Assembly (NCBI GenBank): GCA_003166865.1
Contig: PMUP01000093.1
Span: 15,465 to 69,553 of the forward strand
Reading direction: 5' to 3'
Source of the DNA: Bryobacterales bacterium
GTDB lineage: Bacteria; Acidobacteriota; Terriglobia; Bryobacterales; Bryobacteraceae
Length of the DNA: 54,089 bases
This document shows positions 31,222 to 39,254 of this stretch, one piece after another. The notes below the pieces were generated by a model that was given only the letters and a program-made list of their open reading frames with translations, ran no database searches and was not told the origin of the DNA. The translations under genes were made by a program, and so were the position numbers. How positions within the stretch are numbered: position 1 is the stretch's first letter; each line of letters opens with the position of its first letter.

Positions 31222-31294
31222 GGCTGCCTTGGCAGCCATGTATTCCCACGGACGCCGTCCTTGGCGTCCGGCATTCGGGCCGCTAAAGCGGCCC
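31222..31294. repeat. Row of three different 7-bp hairpins
   Basis: Three perfect inverted repeats follow each other: GGCTGCC-TT-GGCAGCC (31222-31237), GGACGCC-GTCCTT-GGCGTCC (31250-31269) and GGGCCGC-TAAA-GCGGCCC (31277-31294). They fill the gap between the convergent O-antigen-ligase-like gene and the NYN gene. The last could act as a terminator for either gene, but none is followed by a clear T run; the set looks more like an extragenic palindromic element. Confidence 0.8.
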
Positions 31295-32623
31295 TTATTG
31301 CATCGGCCCGTGATGCTCCGGCGTGCGCTTCTTGCGCGTCCCACCGCCGCCGCCACGCCGCGGCCGATCGGTCGTGTTGCCGGACCCTGGCGGCTTGCGC
31401 GTCCGCCGCACCGGCTTGGGTTTGACTGGCGGAGGATTCGGCTCGAGCAGCGAAGGCTGTCCCTCCACGATGGGCTGCTTCTCATCCTCCTCCTCTTCGG
31501 CGTGTTCTTCCGGTGGCCTTTCCGGCTCCGCGGGCGGATAGAACTCGGCGCCCATGAACACGATCGGCCCCTTCTCTTCGTCCGGCTCCACGCGCACCAC
31601 CAGCTTGTCCTGCGCGTAGTTGAGGAATTCGGAAAACTCCTGGAATCCGTATGACGCGGCGGAGAAGTTCGGGACTTCGGTCTGCACCCACCCGGCCAGA
31701 TCGTCGAGCAGAACGCCGTTCTCCATCTCCAGACGATGCGTCTCGAGCACGTCACGCAGCGGCGGCAAAGCTTCTTCCGGTTTCGGCGTGGGACGCTCGG
31801 GCTGGGAGGCGCCTTTGCGCTCGATGATGTAGCGCCCGCCCTGCCCGCTCACGTTCACGTAGTCGGCCTTCTTGAGCTTCTCGACGAAATCCGAAAAGCT
31901 GTTGGCGCCATAGGCTTTTTCTGTGAAGGCTGAATCGAGCTGGAGCATCGTCGACTTTAACAGCCCGAGTTGCGGCTGCACGGCGCGGCGCTCCAGCACT
32001 TGCAGAGCGCGCTCCACCAGCGGCATGGCTTGCGCCAGATCCAGCGGCGCGGGCCGGACGCGCTGCCCGCCTTGCTGGCGATCGCGGCCGCCTATTTGCG
32101 GCGGCTGGCCGGCCTGTTGCTGGCGGGGCGGACGATCGCGGCTCTCGCCACGATCCTCTGAGAGCAGCGATTCATAGCTCACGAACTCGTGGCAGTTCTG
32201 TTGCAGGATGGTGCTGGTGAAAGCTTTCCCTCCCACCACGAACACGGTCTTGCCATATTCCTTCAGCTTGTTGACCAGCGGAATGAAGTCGCTGTCGCCG
32301 CTGACAATGGCGAACGCGTTCACGTGCGGATGGGTGAAGGCCATCTCCAGCGCATCCAGCGCCAGGTTGATGTCGCCGCCGTTCTTGTCGCCGCGCGGCG
32401 AGGGCAGCCGTTGCACCATCTGCACGGCGTTTTCGGCCATGGAACGAGCCGCGCCCTCCTGGCGTCCCCAGTTGGCATACGCGAATTTGGCGACCAGGTC
32501 GCCGCGTTCCTTGAGCGCGTCAAGCGGGAGCGATACATCAAATTCCCGCCGTAAAGTCGATTTCACGCCGATTTCAATGTTGTCGTAATCGACAAACACG
32601 GCGATGTTCAGTTTTTCTTGCAT
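31295..32623 (-). CDS. NYN-domain (LabA/PIN-like) protein with OST-HTH-like repeats
   Basis: This 442-residue protein has an N-terminal NYN nuclease-like domain: IAVFVDYDNIEIG (about 6-18), GDINLALDALEMAF, AFAIVSGDSDFIPLVNKLKEYGKTVFVVGG (about 95-130), with the acidic residues that bind metal in this PIN-like fold. Two winged-helix units follow (about 210-270 and 300-365; QLGLLKSTMLQLDSAFTEKAYGANSFSDFVEKLKKADYV is LOTUS-like). It ends in a Pro-, Glu- and Lys/Arg-rich disordered tail. It is probably an RNA-binding or RNA-cleaving protein. I chose the ATG at 32623 (MQEKLNIAVF) over an upstream one. Confidence 0.88.
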   Translation of the reverse strand: MQEKLNIAVFVDYDNIEIGVKSTLRREFDVSLPLDALKERGDLVAKFAYANWGRQEGAARSMAENAVQMVQRLPSPRGDKNGGDINLALDALEMAFTHPHVNAFAIVSGDSDFIPLVNKLKEYGKTVFVVGGKAFTSTILQQNCHEFVSYESLLSEDRGESRDRPPRQQQAGQPPQIGGRDRQQGGQRVRPAPLDLAQAMPLVERALQVLERRAVQPQLGLLKSTMLQLDSAFTEKAYGANSFSDFVEKLKKADYVNVSGQGGRYIIERKGASQPERPTPKPEEALPPLRDVLETHRLEMENGVLLDDLAGWVQTEVPNFSAASYGFQEFSEFLNYAQDKLVVRVEPDEEKGPIVFMGAEFYPPAEPERPPEEHAEEEEDEKQPIVEGQPSLLEPNPPPVKPKPVRRTRKPPGSGNTTDRPRRGGGGGTRKKRTPEHHGPMQ

Positions 32624-32640
32624 CAGTTTTGGTTTATACC

Positions 32641-32655
32641 TGGCGCACAGCGCCA
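32641..32655. terminator. Short hairpin between the NYN gene and the B12-binding subunit gene
   Basis: TGGCGC-ACA-GCGCCA forms a six-base stem with a three-base loop in the gap after the mutase small-subunit stop. No T run follows on either strand, so termination is only a possibility. Confidence 0.3.
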
Positions 32656-32695
32656 ATGTTTCAAAGTACGCAGGCGTCTCGCGCCCGCGGTTGCT

Positions 32696-33097
32696 TCAAG
32701 CGGTCTGTTTTACAGCAGACCGGATGAAATCGACAATTGCTTCGAGCGACGCACCGGGCTGGAATACAGCCGCGACGCCCAGCTTCTTTAGCTCGGCGGC
32801 GTCCTCATCCGGAATTATACCGCCGACCAGGACCAGGACGTCGTCCATTCCTTTTTCGCGCAACAATTCCATCATACGCGGAACGATCGCGTTATGGGCG
32901 CCCGACAGAATAGACAGCCCGATCACTTGGACGTCCTCCTGCAAAGCAGCGTTCACGATCATTTCCGGAGTCTGGCGCAGGCCGGTGTAAATCACCTCCA
33001 TGCCTGCGTCGCGCAACGCTCGCGCGATTACCTTCGCTCCCCGGTCGTGTCCGTCCAAACCCGGTTTGGCGACCAGCACCCGGATGCGAGGCTCCAT
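32696..33097 (-). CDS. B12-binding subunit of an acyl-CoA mutase
   Basis: This 133-residue cobalamin-binding domain is encoded as a separate chain. The base-off/His-on motif DGHDRG is present (D15, H17, G20), followed by LSILSGAH and [26 protein letters not shown], the loop that holds the nucleotide tail. It matches the C-terminal domain of methylmalonyl-CoA mutase and the small subunits of two-chain mutases. The large subunit lies 41 bases upstream. The ATG at 33097 was chosen because homology begins at [15 protein letters not shown]. Confidence 0.94.
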   Translation of the reverse strand: MEPRIRVLVAKPGLDGHDRGAKVIARALRDAGMEVIYTGLRQTPEMIVNAALQEDVQVIGLSILSGAHNAIVPRMMELLREKGMDDVLVLVGGIIPDEDAAELKKLGVAAVFQPGASLEAIVDFIRSAVKQTA

Positions 33098-33138
33098 ACG
33101 CCTTGATGTTAGCACCAGTGACGGTAGCACTGGATCTT

Positions 33139-34740
33139 CTATAACACGCTGGTTTCCGTGTACACGCCGAATACCTCGCGGAACACGTCGCAGATCTCAC
33201 CCACCGTGGCGTACGCGCGCACGGCGTCTAAGATGTGCGGCATGGTGTTTTCGCGGCCGGCCGCCACGCTCCGCAAGGACGTCAGGCATGCCTCCACTTT
33301 TGCGTTGTCACGCCTGGACTTCAGCTTCGCCAACTTCTCCAGCTGATGCCCCTGGGCCGATGGATCGATCCCCAGGACCTCAAGCGGCTCTTCGCTGTGC
33401 TCCACAAACGCGTTCACGCCCACGATCTTCTGCTCGCCCGTCTCGATCGAGTGCTGGTACTCGTAACTGGCATTGGCGATTTCGGTCTGCGGAAATCCGC
33501 GCTCGATGGCTGGAATCATCCCGCCCATGTGATCGATGCGCCGGATGTACTCGCGAGCTTCCCTTTCCATCTCGGCCGTCAGGCTCTCGATGAAGTAGCT
33601 GCCGCCCAACGGATCCGGCACGTCCGGCACGCCGCTTTCGTAGGCGATCACTTGCTGGGTGCGGAGCGCGATGGTGACCGCGTGCTCGCTCGGCAGCGCA
33701 TAAGCCTCATCCAGCGAATTGGTGTGCAGCGACTGCGTTCCGCCCAGCACCGCCGCCAGCGCCTGTAGCGTGGTCCGCACAATGTTGTTGTAGGGCTGCT
33801 GCCAGGTCAGTGAACAACCCGCCGTCTGCGCGTGCGTGCGGAGCTTCCAGCTCCTTTCGTCCTTGGCGCCATAGCGATCGCGCATGGTCTCCGCCCAGAT
33901 CTTCCGTGCCGCTCGAAACTTCGCGATCTCCTCGAAGAAATCGTTGTGCGCGTTGAAAAAGAAGCTGAGCCGCGGCGCGAAGCTATCGACTGGCAATCCG
34001 CGGGCGACGCCCCACTCCACGTACTCCATGCCGTCGCGCAGCGTGAATGCCAACTCCTGCACAGCCGTCGACCCGGCCTCGCGAATGTGATACCCGCTGA
34101 TCGAAATCGGATTGAAGCGCGGCACGTGCCGCATCGCGTATTCGATGACGTCGGTCACCAGCCGCATCGATGGCCGCGGCGGAAAGATATATTCCTTCTG
34201 CGCGATGTACTCTTTCAAGATGTCGTTTTGCAGCGTGCCCGAGAGCTGGCTCCAATCGACTCCTTGCTTCTCCGCCACCGCGAGATACATCGCCCAAATC
34301 ACCGGCGCGGGCGAGTTGATGGTCATCGAGACCGTGACGCCAGAGAGCGGGATGCCGCGGAACAGAATCTCCATGTCCTCCAGCGAGCTGATGGAGACGC
34401 CGCACTTTCCGACTTCGCCCTCAGCCGTCGCGTGATCGGCGTCGTAGCCCATCAGCGTGGGCAAATCGAACGCCACCGACAGCCCGGTCTGGCCCTGGCT
34501 CAACAAGTAGAGATAGCGGCGATTGGTTTCCTCGGGCGTCGCGAATCCTGAGAATTGCCGCATGGTCCAGAGCTTGCCCTGGTACATGCTTTCGTGGATA
34601 CCGCGCGTGTACGGAAACTCGCCGGGCGGAGGAACCTCGAGACCAGCCACGTCGGCGGCCGTGTAGACCGTTTCCACCGGGATGCCGCTCAGCGTTTTGA
34701 AATCGACGGGCGCGGTGGTGGTCCCGGTTGGCTTGGCCAT
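33139..34740 (-). CDS. Acyl-CoA mutase large subunit (methylmalonyl-CoA mutase family)
   Basis: This 533-residue substrate-binding TIM-barrel subunit has the segments [20 protein letters not shown] (43-62), [18 protein letters not shown] and [19 protein letters not shown], typical of the family. The enzyme uses adenosylcobalamin radicals to rearrange acyl-CoA carbon skeletons. Where methylmalonyl-CoA mutases read RGPYATMY, this protein reads RGIHESMY, so the substrate may be another acyl-CoA. The ATG at 34740 is preceded by a GTG and, eight bases upstream, by TAGAAT, which overlaps the stop of the CMD gene. No meaB chaperone is nearby. Confidence 0.92.
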   Translation of the reverse strand: MAKPTGTTTAPVDFKTLSGIPVETVYTAADVAGLEVPPPGEFPYTRGIHESMYQGKLWTMRQFSGFATPEETNRRYLYLLSQGQTGLSVAFDLPTLMGYDADHATAEGEVGKCGVSISSLEDMEILFRGIPLSGVTVSMTINSPAPVIWAMYLAVAEKQGVDWSQLSGTLQNDILKEYIAQKEYIFPPRPSMRLVTDVIEYAMRHVPRFNPISISGYHIREAGSTAVQELAFTLRDGMEYVEWGVARGLPVDSFAPRLSFFFNAHNDFFEEIAKFRAARKIWAETMRDRYGAKDERSWKLRTHAQTAGCSLTWQQPYNNIVRTTLQALAAVLGGTQSLHTNSLDEAYALPSEHAVTIALRTQQVIAYESGVPDVPDPLGGSYFIESLTAEMEREAREYIRRIDHMGGMIPAIERGFPQTEIANASYEYQHSIETGEQKIVGVNAFVEHSEEPLEVLGIDPSAQGHQLEKLAKLKSRRDNAKVEACLTSLRSVAAGRENTMPHILDAVRAYATVGEICDVFREVFGVYTETSVL

Positions 34741-34751
34741 CACCTACTATT

Positions 34752-35231
34752 CTACGCGCCCTTCTTCAGCTCCTGCGCCTTGGCGGGCTGGTAGCCGCCC
34801 GGTACGATGCGCGCCGCAATGCACAGCCGATTCCACGCATTGATCGAAGCCACTGCCAGCGTCAAGTCGGACAATTCCTTCGCGCTGAAGTGCGAGCTTG
34901 CTTCCTTATAAACCGCATCCGGCACGTGTCCTTCGGTGATCAGCGTGACGGCTTCGGTCCACGCCAAGGCAGCACGTTCGCGATCAGTATAGTACGGGCA
35001 TTCGCGCCAGGCATCGAGCGAGTATAAACGCTGCTCGTTCTCCCCACTCGCGCGCAGGTCCTTCCAGTGCATATCTAAACAGTAGGCGCAGCCGTTAATT
35101 TGGGAACCGCGCAGCTGGATCAGGTACATCAGGGACTTTTCCAATCCGCACTGCTCGAGATATTTCTCCAGGCCCTCCATCGCTTCGTAGACGCCCGGGG
35201 CCGCTTTGGCGAAGTTGAATCGTGCTTCCAT
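34752..35231 (-). CDS. Carboxymuconolactone decarboxylase / AhpD-like protein
   Basis: This 159-residue helical protein has the AhpD-type redox motif CAYCLDMH (C48, C51, H55), preceded by LIQLRGSQING. Such proteins act as alkylhydroperoxidases or as general peroxide-reducing factors; those with the CxxC plus His are redox active rather than decarboxylases. Its stop lies 11 bases before the mutase start. Upstream come DoxX and cupin genes, a set often found together under a MocR- or LysR-type regulator and linked to oxidative stress. Confidence 0.9.
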   Translation of the reverse strand: MEARFNFAKAAPGVYEAMEGLEKYLEQCGLEKSLMYLIQLRGSQINGCAYCLDMHWKDLRASGENEQRLYSLDAWRECPYYTDRERAALAWTEAVTLITEGHVPDAVYKEASSHFSAKELSDLTLAVASINAWNRLCIAARIVPGGYQPAKAQELKKGA

Positions 35232-35243
35232 AGTGGCTCCTCC

Positions 35244-35666
35244 CTATAAGTTCGTTTCCAATTTGCGGTTCTGGTAAAACGCGAGCACCAGCGCTCCCGC
35301 CGATGCGGAGAACACCGAGTAGTCCAGCGGAGATTTGATCCCGAATGAAATGGCCATAGCGATGCCGAAGAGCGCCAGCAGGACCGCGCTGCCTAACGCC
35401 ACCCAACGCGGCCAGATGCCAAGAATCAGCGCGAGACCCAGGCTGAATTCAGCAACGGTGGCCGCCCATGCCAGGAACGGAATCGTAAACGCCGGCATGA
35501 ACGAGTTCACTTGAGCGGTGTACTTCATGAATCCATCGAAGTTTCCATAGCCGACGTTCCTGCCGCGATAGAGACCGAAGCGATCGGCGATGCCGGACAG
35601 GAAAGCAACGCCCAGCGAGAGACGAAGACAGATGAAGGCCCAGCGCTCCCACCGTTTGGCGTTCAT
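35244..35666 (-). CDS. DoxX-family membrane protein
   Basis: This 140-residue protein has four membrane helices. The ERWAFICLRLSLGVAFLSGIADRFG start and the helix FLAWAATVAEFSLGLALILG fit DoxX/DoxD-type proteins. Some are quinone-linked; in mycobacteria a DoxX forms an oxidative-stress complex with SodA and SseA. The ATG at 35666 overlaps the stop of the cupin gene by four bases; 12 more upstream codons inside the cupin gene were rejected. The CMD gene starts 12 bases after it. Confidence 0.88.
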   Translation of the reverse strand: MNAKRWERWAFICLRLSLGVAFLSGIADRFGLYRGRNVGYGNFDGFMKYTAQVNSFMPAFTIPFLAWAATVAEFSLGLALILGIWPRWVALGSAVLLALFGIAMAISFGIKSPLDYSVFSASAGALVLAFYQNRKLETNL

Positions 35667-36049
35667 GGAGCGGGCACCGTCAGCGGCGTTTCGTGATCGC
35701 ACGTGAAATAGGCCAGGAATCGCGCTCGCTCCGTTTTGCTGGCGTTCGCCGAGACGGCATGAACGCCATTGGGAGCTTCGTAAAAACTTTGGCCGGCTTT
35801 GTAGACGGCCTCCGGTTCGCCCTTCACCTGCATGCGGACAGCGCCTTCGAGCACGTAGCCGATCACCGCGCAGGGATGGCTGTGGGCTGCAGACGACTCG
35901 CCGGGGCCATAGGTGACCTCGACAACCTTAGCCTGCAGTTTTCCGCCGTCCAGAACTGGCAGAGCATGCGTGAATACGGGACGAACCTCTTGTGCGCGAC
36001 CGCACAAAACCATGGCCGCAGCCAACGCCGCCATTCTCCGAGCATTCAT
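35663..36049 (-). CDS. Secreted single-domain cupin
   Basis: The 128-residue protein has a signal peptide (1 to about 19) and one cupin barrel. The metal-site motif reads HSHPCAVIGYVLEG (H56, H58; the later Glu is at 69), and the second motif reads NGVHAVSAN (H97). It may bind a small metal-dependent ligand or act as a dioxygenase-like enzyme. The strong GGAGGGG Shine-Dalgarno sequence supports the ATG at 36049; the track-length open frame further upstream runs antisense to the regulator gene. It is the first gene of the unit divergent from the MocR regulator. Confidence 0.88.
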   Translation of the reverse strand: MNARRMAALAAAMVLCGRAQEVRPVFTHALPVLDGGKLQAKVVEVTYGPGESSAAHSHPCAVIGYVLEGAVRMQVKGEPEAVYKAGQSFYEAPNGVHAVSANASKTERARFLAYFTCDHETPLTVPAP

Positions 36050-36077
36050 ATTTCCCCTCCCATAGACGACATTAGCC

Positions 36078-36103
36078 CAAAGGGGACCACTCCAAAAGGT
36101 CCA
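36078..36103. promoter_or_regulatory. Candidate operator in the cupin-MocR divergent region
   Basis: Two imperfect direct repeats, CCAAAGGGGACCA (36078-36090) and CCAAAAGGTCCA (36092-36103), are spaced 14 bases apart in the 84-base gap; their GGACC and GGTCC cores also form an inverted repeat. MocR/GabR-type regulators bind paired direct repeats in such divergent gaps, so this is a natural candidate site. Confidence 0.5.
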
Positions 36104-36133
36104 TTTACGGTATTCTTGCTGTACCACTTGAAT

Positions 36134-37618
36134 ATGGCCAAACGAACCAATGCCTTCGATTTGACGCTTCCTTTGCTGGACACGGAAATTCCCGCTTATC
36201 GCATGCTTTACGAGGCGCTGAGGGCCGAGATTCTGGACGGCCGTCTGGGGCCTGGCGCCCGCTTGCCCGCCACTCGCGATCTCGCGCGGCAGTATCAGCT
36301 GTCGCGCGGCACCATCGTGAACGCCTTCGAGCTGCTCAAATCGGAAGGGTATCTGGAAGGCAGCATCGGATCCGGCACCTACGTCAGCAAAGTTTTGCCG
36401 GACGAATCCTTCCACGTGAAGGCGGAAGGGGATCGGCACCCGGAGATCGAGCGGCGACCGCGGCGCCGAATGTCGGCCTACGCCAAGCGGGTCCACCTGT
36501 TCCCCTCTCTTGAACGCCGCCCGTCCCGAGCCTTCCGGGCTAACGTGCCCGCTCTGGACTTGTTTCCAACAGGTCTGTGGGCGCAGATCGCCGCTCGCCG
36601 CTTACGGCAGGTCTCAACGAATCTTCTGTTGGGTTGCGATCCCATGGGATACCGCCCGCTGCGAGAGGCAGTGGCCGATTACGTGACTACTTCGCGCGGC
36701 GTGCGCTGCACAACCGAACAAATCGCGATTGTATCCGGCGTGCAGGAAGCGCTGGATCTGACGGCCCGCCTGGTTCTGAATCCCGGCGATCGAGTGTGCA
36801 TGGAGAATCCGGGATACGTTGGCGCGGCGATGGTCTTTGAATCCATAGGCGCGAAGATCTCGGCCTTGGCTGTGGATCACGAAGGCATGGAACTGCGCGC
36901 ATCAGGACTACGGGGCGCGCGCCTGGTTTACGTTACTCCGGGCCACCAGTTTCCGCTGGGCATCAGCATGAGCCTGCCGCGCCGTCTGCAGTTGCTCGAG
37001 TGGGCGCGCAAGTCCGGAGGGCTGATTTTCGAAGACGACTACGACAGCGAATACCGCTATTCAGGCCGGCCCGTTCCGGCATTGCAGGGGCTGGATCGCA
37101 ACGGCTCGGTGCTCTTCGCGGGAAGCTTCAGCAAAGTGCTGTTTCCCTCGCTCCGTCTTGGATACCTGGTGATCCCGCAAGACCTGGTGGATTACTTCGC
37201 GGCCGCGAAATCGATCACCACCCGGCATGCGCAGTTGCTCGATCAGGCGGTGTTGTGCGACTTCATCACCGAGGGGCACTTCGGTCGGCATCTGCGGCGC
37301 ATGCGAGGCGTGTACGCGGAGCGATTATCGGCTCTGTTGCAGAGCGCGCGCGAAAAGCTGGCCGGATGGCTGGATATCTCAGACGTCGAGGCTGGATTGC
37401 AGACGGTGGGATGGCTGCGCCGCGGGATCACTGACGAATCGGCTGCACGCGCGGCCGCCGCGCGCAACGTGGATGTCATTCCGCTCAGCCGCTATACTCG
37501 GGGCCGTGCGGCCCGGGAAGGGCTGCAGTTGGGCTTTGCCGCCGTAGACCCGCGCGAAATTCAACGCGGAGTGAAAGAACTCGCGCAAGCGCTCAAAGCC
37601 GCCGGCTCCGGCTCTTGA
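36134..37618 (+). CDS. MocR-family transcriptional regulator (GntR helix-turn-helix + aminotransferase domain)
   Basis: This 494-residue protein has a GntR winged helix at 18-90 (YRMLYEALRAEILDGRLGPGARLPATRDLARQYQLSRGTIVNAFELLKSEGYL) and a type I aminotransferase-like domain at 120-490. PLP-binding features are EDDYDSEYRY (300-309) and the Schiff-base lysine K334 in GSFSKVLFPSLRLGY; TPGHQFPLG is also conserved. Family members respond to PLP or amines (GabR, PdxR, TauR). It is divergent from the cupin-DoxX-CMD unit, which it probably controls. The ATG at 36134 was chosen; the frame upstream runs antisense to the cupin gene. Confidence 0.93.
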   Translation: MAKRTNAFDLTLPLLDTEIPAYRMLYEALRAEILDGRLGPGARLPATRDLARQYQLSRGTIVNAFELLKSEGYLEGSIGSGTYVSKVLPDESFHVKAEGDRHPEIERRPRRRMSAYAKRVHLFPSLERRPSRAFRANVPALDLFPTGLWAQIAARRLRQVSTNLLLGCDPMGYRPLREAVADYVTTSRGVRCTTEQIAIVSGVQEALDLTARLVLNPGDRVCMENPGYVGAAMVFESIGAKISALAVDHEGMELRASGLRGARLVYVTPGHQFPLGISMSLPRRLQLLEWARKSGGLIFEDDYDSEYRYSGRPVPALQGLDRNGSVLFAGSFSKVLFPSLRLGYLVIPQDLVDYFAAAKSITTRHAQLLDQAVLCDFITEGHFGRHLRRMRGVYAERLSALLQSAREKLAGWLDISDVEAGLQTVGWLRRGITDESAARAAAARNVDVIPLSRYTRGRAAREGLQLGFAAVDPREIQRGVKELAQALKAAGSGS

Positions 37619-37649
37619 TATGTGCTGAGCATCCAAGTATGTTTGAAAC

Positions 37650-37784
37650 ATGCCAAAGATGATTCAAGTGCGCAACGTTCCCGACAAGCTGCACCGAAAA
37701 TTGAAATCACGCGCGGTCAACGAAGGGCTTTCACTTTTTGACTTCGTGCCGGCCGAAATCCTGCGGCAGCACCGAGGCCGATGA
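37650..37784 (+). CDS. Truncated FitA/VapB-like antitoxin, orphan
   Basis: A 44-residue open frame, MPKMIQVRNVPDKLHRKLK, continues with SRAVNEGLSLFDFVPAEILRQ. This matches the ribbon-helix-helix start of FitA/VapB-type antitoxins, which normally read ...RNVPD.LHR.LK.RAA..G.SLSDYLLAEI and run to about 70-85 residues. Here the toxin-binding tail is missing and no PIN-domain toxin follows; dut begins 73 bases later. It is probably a remnant of a lost VapBC pair, or a minimal DNA-binding protein. An AAGG-like site is not obvious upstream. Confidence 0.65.
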   Translation: MPKMIQVRNVPDKLHRKLKSRAVNEGLSLFDFVPAEILRQHRGR

Positions 37785-37857
37785 TCCTACGCGGACGCAG
37801 TCCCCGGTCGGGAGACGAAATCCAGGTCTTTGGCCGTGTCACACTAAATCCTGAACC

Positions 37858-38286
37858 ATGAAGATTCGCATCAAGAAACTGCACCCCGACGCCATGCTGC
37901 CCAGCTACGCCCACGGCCCCGATGAGGACGCCGCCATGGACCTCCGCGCGCTCGAGCGCACCGTCCTCACCCCAGGCGCCGCGCAGGCCGTCGCCACTGG
38001 CATCGCCATCGAGCTTCCTCGCGGACACGAAGCGCAAGTGCGCCCCCGCAGCGGTCTCGCCCTCAAGCACTCCATCACCGTGAATTTCGGCACCATCGAT
38101 CCCGGTTACCGCGGCGAGATCCGCGTGGTCATGTTCAACCTGGGCCTCAACGATTACATCGTCGAACAGGGCGACCGCATCGCGCAGCTCATCGTCGCGC
38201 CTTACGACGCCGTGGAATGGGACGAAGGCGCCGACTTGACCGAGTCCGCCCGCGGCGCCGGTGGATTCGGCTCATCTGGAAGATAA
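37858..38286 (+). CDS. dut: dUTP diphosphatase
   Basis: This 142-residue trimeric dUTPase hydrolyses dUTP to dUMP and pyrophosphate. All five motifs are present: AAMDLRA (25-31), PRSGLALK (63-70), NFGTIDPGYRGE (76-87, with catalytic D81 and Y84), GDRIAQLIV (105-113) and the P-loop-like RGAGGFGSSG (132-141). In motif 3 the usual N-x-P-G-T-I reads N-F-G-T-I, one residue shorter than in E. coli but as in some other bacteria. The ATG at 37858 is unambiguous. It stands alone between the antitoxin remnant and msrP. Confidence 0.95.
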   Translation: MKIRIKKLHPDAMLPSYAHGPDEDAAMDLRALERTVLTPGAAQAVATGIAIELPRGHEAQVRPRSGLALKHSITVNFGTIDPGYRGEIRVVMFNLGLNDYIVEQGDRIAQLIVAPYDAVEWDEGADLTESARGAGGFGSSGR

Positions 38287-38319
38287 TCGGCGGGAACGCG
38301 CTACCATAAAAGTAGCCTT

Positions 38320-39249
38320 ATGTTGATCCGTAAACCTGCTGATCTCCGCTATTCCGACGTCACGCCCCAGCCGCTGTACGTCAACCGGCGCAGCTTCCTG
38401 GCGGGATCCGTCGCGCTGGGAGCGTTTGGCGCGCTGGCGGGAACGGCTCGCTCCGCGAAACTGGAAGACGTCAAGAAAAGCCCCTACAATGTCGGCGACG
38501 AAAAAGTAACACCGCTCGAAGCCATCACGCACTACAACAATTATTACGAGTTCGGCACCGATAAAGAAGACCCTGCGAAAAACGCCCAGAATTTCCGCAC
38601 CTCGCCCTGGACGCTCAAGGTGGAAGGCGAAGTCGCCAAGCCCATGACCTTCGACCACGACGCGCTCTTCAAAATCGCGCCGCTCGAAGAACGCATCTAC
38701 CGGCATCGCTGCGTCGAAGCCTGGTCCATCGTGGTTCCCTGGATCGGCTTCCCGCTGAGCGCGCTGCTCAAGCAAGTCGAACCGACGTCCAAGGCGAAAT
38801 ACGTGGCCTTTGAAAGCTACTACGATTCGAAGCAAATGCTCAGCGAGCGCGCGGCCGGCATCCAGTTGCCATATGTGGAAGGCTTGCGCTTGGACGAAGC
38901 CATGCACCCGCTCGCGCTAATGGCCGTCGGACTGTACGATGAAACGCTTCCCAATCAGGATGGCGCGCCCATCCGGCTGGTGGTGCCCTGGAAGTATGGA
39001 TTCAAGAGCGCTAAGTCGCTGGTGAAGATTCGCCTGGTCGCCAAGCAGCCTCCCACCACCTGGAATATCTCGGGGCCCAATGAATACGGCTTTTACTCCA
39101 ATGTCAATCCGCAAGTGGACCATCCGCGCTGGAGCCAGGCCAAGGAACGCCGCCTGGGTGAATTGTTCAAACGCAATACCCTGATGTTCAACGGGTACAG
39201 CGAGGTCGCCAGCCTGTACACCGGCATGGATCTGCGCAAGAACTTCTAG
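38320..39249 (+). CDS. msrP: Periplasmic methionine-sulfoxide reductase, molybdopterin subunit
   Basis: This 309-residue Tat-exported molybdoenzyme repairs oxidised methionine in periplasmic proteins. The twin-arginine signal is NRRSFLAGS (R23, R24), followed by a hydrophobic stretch to about 45. The molybdenum ligand is C131 in RHRCVEAWS. Downstream [23 protein letters not shown], the [14 protein letters not shown] segment and the [14 protein letters not shown] segment are MsrP (YedY) hallmarks. It lies 5 bases before msrQ. A GCTAC/GTAGC inverted repeat lies just upstream of the ATG. Confidence 0.96.
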   Translation: MLIRKPADLRYSDVTPQPLYVNRRSFLAGSVALGAFGALAGTARSAKLEDVKKSPYNVGDEKVTPLEAITHYNNYYEFGTDKEDPAKNAQNFRTSPWTLKVEGEVAKPMTFDHDALFKIAPLEERIYRHRCVEAWSIVVPWIGFPLSALLKQVEPTSKAKYVAFESYYDSKQMLSERAAGIQLPYVEGLRLDEAMHPLALMAVGLYDETLPNQDGAPIRLVVPWKYGFKSAKSLVKIRLVAKQPPTTWNISGPNEYGFYSNVNPQVDHPRWSQAKERRLGELFKRNTLMFNGYSEVASLYTGMDLRKNF

Positions 39250-39254
39250 AGGCC

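Noticed and set aside
32624-34800. Search for a cobalamin riboswitch near the B12-dependent mutase
   Set aside because: The gaps are only 11-72 bases long, far too short for a riboswitch, and no B12-box-like sequence is visible.
36050-36496. Upstream extension of the cupin gene
   Set aside because: It overlaps the MocR helix-turn-helix region on the other strand; the signal peptide and the strong ribosome binding site are at 36049.
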